Positions 5,800 to 7,643 of a stretch of 7,643 bases of DNA are shown in pieces (positions within the stretch are counted from its first letter, which is position 1; each line of letters begins with the position of its first letter). The notes below the pieces were generated by a model, which saw only the letters and a list, made by a program, of their open reading frames with translations, ran no database searches and was not told the origin of the DNA. The stretch comes from Rhodococcus sp. IITR03. GTDB taxonomy: Bacteria > Actinomycetota > Actinomycetes > Mycobacteriales > Mycobacteriaceae. The position numbers and the translations under genes were made by a program. The stretch is taken from assembly GCA_001017865.1 (NCBI GenBank), contig LATQ01000182.1, forward strand, positions 1 through 7,643, given 5' to 3'.

Positions 5800-6402
5800 C
5801 TAGGGAGTGTGTTGTTCCGCACGGTCGTCGCTACCGAGCCGGACCAGCCCTTTCCCGGGTGTCAGCGCCCATCCCATGCGGATGTCGTGGGGGTCCTCGG
5901 GGAGTTCGTCGACGAGTTCTTCATCGCGGACCACCGCGAAGGATCACGCGTCGGGAGAGGCGAGGTGCAAGGTGCGGTCGTAGAAGCCGGCGCCGCGGCC
6001 GAGCCGCACTCCCCGCGCGTCCACCGCCAGGGCCGGGACGAGCACCGTGTGGGCCTTCGCCACCGCTTCGGGCGGGAGGATCTCACCACCCGGCTCGCGG
6101 AGCCCGAAATCCGCCGCCATCAGCGTCTTCTCGCCCATGTAGCGGGCCCACGACAGCGGTTCGCCCGTGCGTGTCACCGGGACGAGCACCGTCGTTCCGG
6201 CCTCGGTCAGAGCATCGAGGAGCGCGATCGATCCGGGCTCCGAACCCACCGGCACATATGCGCACACCACGAACCCCGCCGGGGCGAGCGTCGAGGCCAC
6301 CGTGGCGAGCGCGGTGTCCTCGACTCTGCGCCTCGCAGCACTCAGCTCGCGCCGAGCTGTAAGAATGCGGTCACGCCAGACCGCTTTCGGGGGTGGGGGC
6401 AT
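5800..6402 (-). CDS. 5-formyltetrahydrofolate cyclo-ligase (MTHFS), interrupted by in-frame TGA
   Basis: ATP-dependent enzyme converting 5-formyltetrahydrofolate to 5,10-methenyltetrahydrofolate in the cytoplasm, returning stored folate to one-carbon metabolism. Family marks: N-terminal K-x3-R (KAVWR), [17 protein letters not shown] (about 49-65) near the substrate site, and the nucleotide-binding GRGAGFYDR at residues 135-143. After residue 152 an in-frame TGA (5944-5946) interrupts the gene, yet the same frame continues with 47 well-conserved residues ([20 protein letters not shown], then [16 protein letters not shown]) to TAG 5800-5802. Full length would be 200 residues, near the M. tuberculosis homolog Rv0992c. 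A CGA arginine codon would fit the place of the TGA. The loss is either a sequencing substitution or a recent nonsense mutation. It is divergent from galU and leads the minus-strand group. Confidence 0.88.
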
Positions 6403-6463
6403 GTCTGCGCCTTACGATCGCCGAACCACCGTCCTCGGTGGCCGAAGTTTAGGGTGGGAGTCT
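6403..6463. promoter_or_regulatory. divergent cyclo-ligase/galU control region with a palindrome
   Basis: This 61-bp gap must hold at least the proximal promoter parts of both genes. A perfect inverted repeat CCACCG-TCCT-CGGTGG (6426-6441) may be an operator. TAGGGT (6450-6455, plus) and TAAACT (6446-6451, minus) both fit TANNNT and overlap by two bases; -35 elements are not clear. AGGGTGGGAG just before galU may instead be its ribosome site. Confidence 0.3.
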
Positions 6464-7374
6464 ATGACGAACAGTACGACCGGAGGCACGCGGCATTTCA
6501 AGACCGCGGTTGTCCCCGCAGCAGGTATGGGGACGCGGTTCCTTCCCGCGACCAAGACGGTTCCGAAGGAACTCCTTCCGGTGGTCGACACGCCCGGCAT
6601 CGAGCTCGTGGCGGGTGAAGCCGCGGAGTCGGGCGCGAGCGCCTCCTCATCGTGACGGCGCCGGGCAAGGACGGCGTGGTCGCGCACTTCGTCGAGGACC
6701 TCGTCCTCGAGTCCAAGCTCGAGGAGAAGGGCAAGTACGAGCTCCTCGCCAAGGTCCGCAAGGCCCAGGGGCTGCTCGAGGTCGAGTCCGTGGTCCAGGA
6801 GAAGCCGCTCGGTCTCGGTCACGCCGTGGCGTGCGCCGAGGAGGCGCTCGATCCCGACGAGGACGCGATCGCCGTGCTGCTGCCCGACGACCTCGTGCTG
6901 CCGGTGGGCGTGCTCGAGACGATGCAGCGTGTCCGCGCCAAGCGTGGCGGTTCCGTGCTGTGCGCGATCGACGTGCCCAAGGATCAGGTCAGCGCGTACG
7001 GCGTCTTCGACGTCGAGGTCGTGCCGGACGCCGCCAATCCCGACGTGCTCAAGGTGCTCGGCATGGTCGAGAAGCCGGCCGTGGAGGACGCACCGTCGAC
7101 CTTCGCCGCCGCCGGCCGCTATCTGCTCGACCGGGCGATCTTCGACGCACTGCGTCGCATCGAGCCCGGAGCCGGGGGAGAACTGCAGCTCACCGACGCG
7201 ATCGCCCTGCTCATCTCCGAGGGTCATCCCGTCCACGTGGTGGTGCACCGCGGCACCCGACACGACCTCGGAAATCCCGGTGGCTATCTGCGCGCTGCGG
7301 TTGACTCGGCGTTGAACACGGAAGAGTACGGGCCCTCGCTGCGCGAGTGGCTCCTCGAGCGCCTGAAGCGCTGA
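6464..7374 (+). CDS. galU: UTP--glucose-1-phosphate uridylyltransferase GalU (one frameshift)
   Basis: Cytoplasmic enzyme making UDP-glucose from UTP and glucose-1-phosphate, a precursor for UDP-galactose, arabinogalactan, trehalose and other envelope sugars in this group. The nucleotidyltransferase signature is clear: [20 protein letters not shown] with the catalytic-region Arg25 and Lys35, then [13 protein letters not shown]. Later blocks include [41 protein letters not shown] and [15 protein letters not shown], all typical of bacterial GalU. The frame breaks at 6636/6637: ESGA should run on into [13 protein letters not shown], and one base is absent. Restored length is 303 residues, near the usual 300. 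ATG 6464 is the only sensible start, giving a short polar lead before [11 protein letters not shown]. It is followed after 31 bases by moeA on the same strand. Confidence 0.95.
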
Positions 7375-7405
7375 CTGCAGGACGGGCTGGAGGACGAGAA
7401 GCGGT

Positions 7406-7643
7406 ATGCGGTCGGTTGAGGATCAGCAGGCCAGGGTCACGGCGGCGGCAGTCGCACCCCGGCCGGTCCGGGTGGCCATTTCCGAGGCGCAGGGTCTGCT
7501 GTGTGCGGAGGAAGTGGTCACCGAGCGACCCCTACCCGGATTCGACCAGGCGGCGATCGACGGATACGCCGTGCGCAGCGTCGACGTCCAGGCCCCGGCC
7601 GAGACCGACGGCGGGTCCGCACCCCGCCGAGGTGACGCTGCCG
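7406..7643 (+). CDS. moeA: molybdopterin molybdenumtransferase MoeA, 5' part (runs off the window)
   Basis: Start of the enzyme that inserts molybdate into adenylylated molybdopterin. About 79 codons are visible. MRSVEDQQARVTAAAVAPRP is followed by VRVAISEAQGLLCAEEVVTE and the MoeA signature PLPGFDQAAIDGYAVRS (about residues 45-61), where the family's conserved FDxxAxDGYA lies. This closely resembles M. tuberculosis MoeA1. Near the right edge the frame reads RRGDAA, whereas the neighbouring frame gives HPAEVTLP, which suits the family better, so another indel near 7612 is suspected, this time not a simple one-base loss. The ATG lies 31 bases after the galU stop and cotranscription is likely. 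A GAGAAG at 7396-7401 may be the ribosome site. Confidence 0.93.
   Translation, partial: MRSVEDQQARVTAAAVAPRPVRVAISEAQGLLCAEEVVTERPLPGFDQAAIDGYAVRSVDVQAPAETDGGSAPRRGDAA

Noticed and set aside
5944..5946. TGA in the cyclo-ligase read as selenocysteine
   Set aside because: The family does not use Sec here, no recoding structure is evident, and an Arg codon one substitution away fits.
5719..6618. Plus-strand frame of 299 codons opposite the cyclo-ligase
   Set aside because: Antisense to a conserved enzyme and lacking any recognisable domain.
6412..7263. Minus-strand frame of 283 codons opposite galU
   Set aside because: His/Asp/Leu-rich shadow of a gene with unmistakable GalU motifs.

Overview
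The window reads as part of the chromosome of a high-GC, mycolic-acid-containing actinobacterium, most likely Rhodococcus or a close relative. The evidence is a strong preference for G/C in third codon positions, two MspA-type outer-membrane porins (a family limited to mycolata), and a gene order that matches, from memory, the Mycobacterium tuberculosis stretch pepD-moaB2-mscL ... Rv0990c-Rv0991c-Rv0992c-galU-moeA1. No mobile element, CRISPR array, tRNA or rRNA was seen.

Layout. Plus strand, 1-1863: the 3' part of a PepD/HtrA serine protease, a MoaB2 molybdopterin-domain protein and a 70-residue conserved small protein, closely packed and probably cotranscribed. 1864-2439: a 576-bp noncoding stretch with a CRP/GlxR-like palindrome, several hairpins and a good sigma-A-type promoter. 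Plus strand, 2440-3904: two tandem MspA-family porin genes, closed by a strong bidirectional terminator. Minus strand, 6402 down to 3997: 5-formyltetrahydrofolate cyclo-ligase, an FmdB zinc-ribbon protein with a serine tail (ortholog of M. tuberculosis Ruc), a membrane-anchored SAF-domain protein and the MscL channel. Plus strand, 6464 to the end: GalU and the first part of MoeA, divergent from the cyclo-ligase.

How the genes relate. Much of the window concerns the cell envelope: a periplasmic quality-control protease, two porins through the mycolate outer membrane, an osmotic release valve in the inner membrane, and the enzyme making UDP-glucose for cell-wall sugars. MoaB2 and MoeA act in molybdenum cofactor synthesis, and the cyclo-ligase in folate salvage. 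The most unusual feature is the first porin: it carries about 46 extra, strongly acidic residues exactly where MspA has its pore constriction loop, and this central part uses codons unlike the rest of the gene.

Data quality. Seven apparent one-base deletions interrupt five otherwise well-conserved genes (pepD, moaB2, second porin, SAF protein three times, galU), and one in-frame TGA interrupts the cyclo-ligase. The most economical reading is an error-prone, unpolished sequence. These loci are therefore annotated as whole genes with their breakpoints given, not as pseudogenes.
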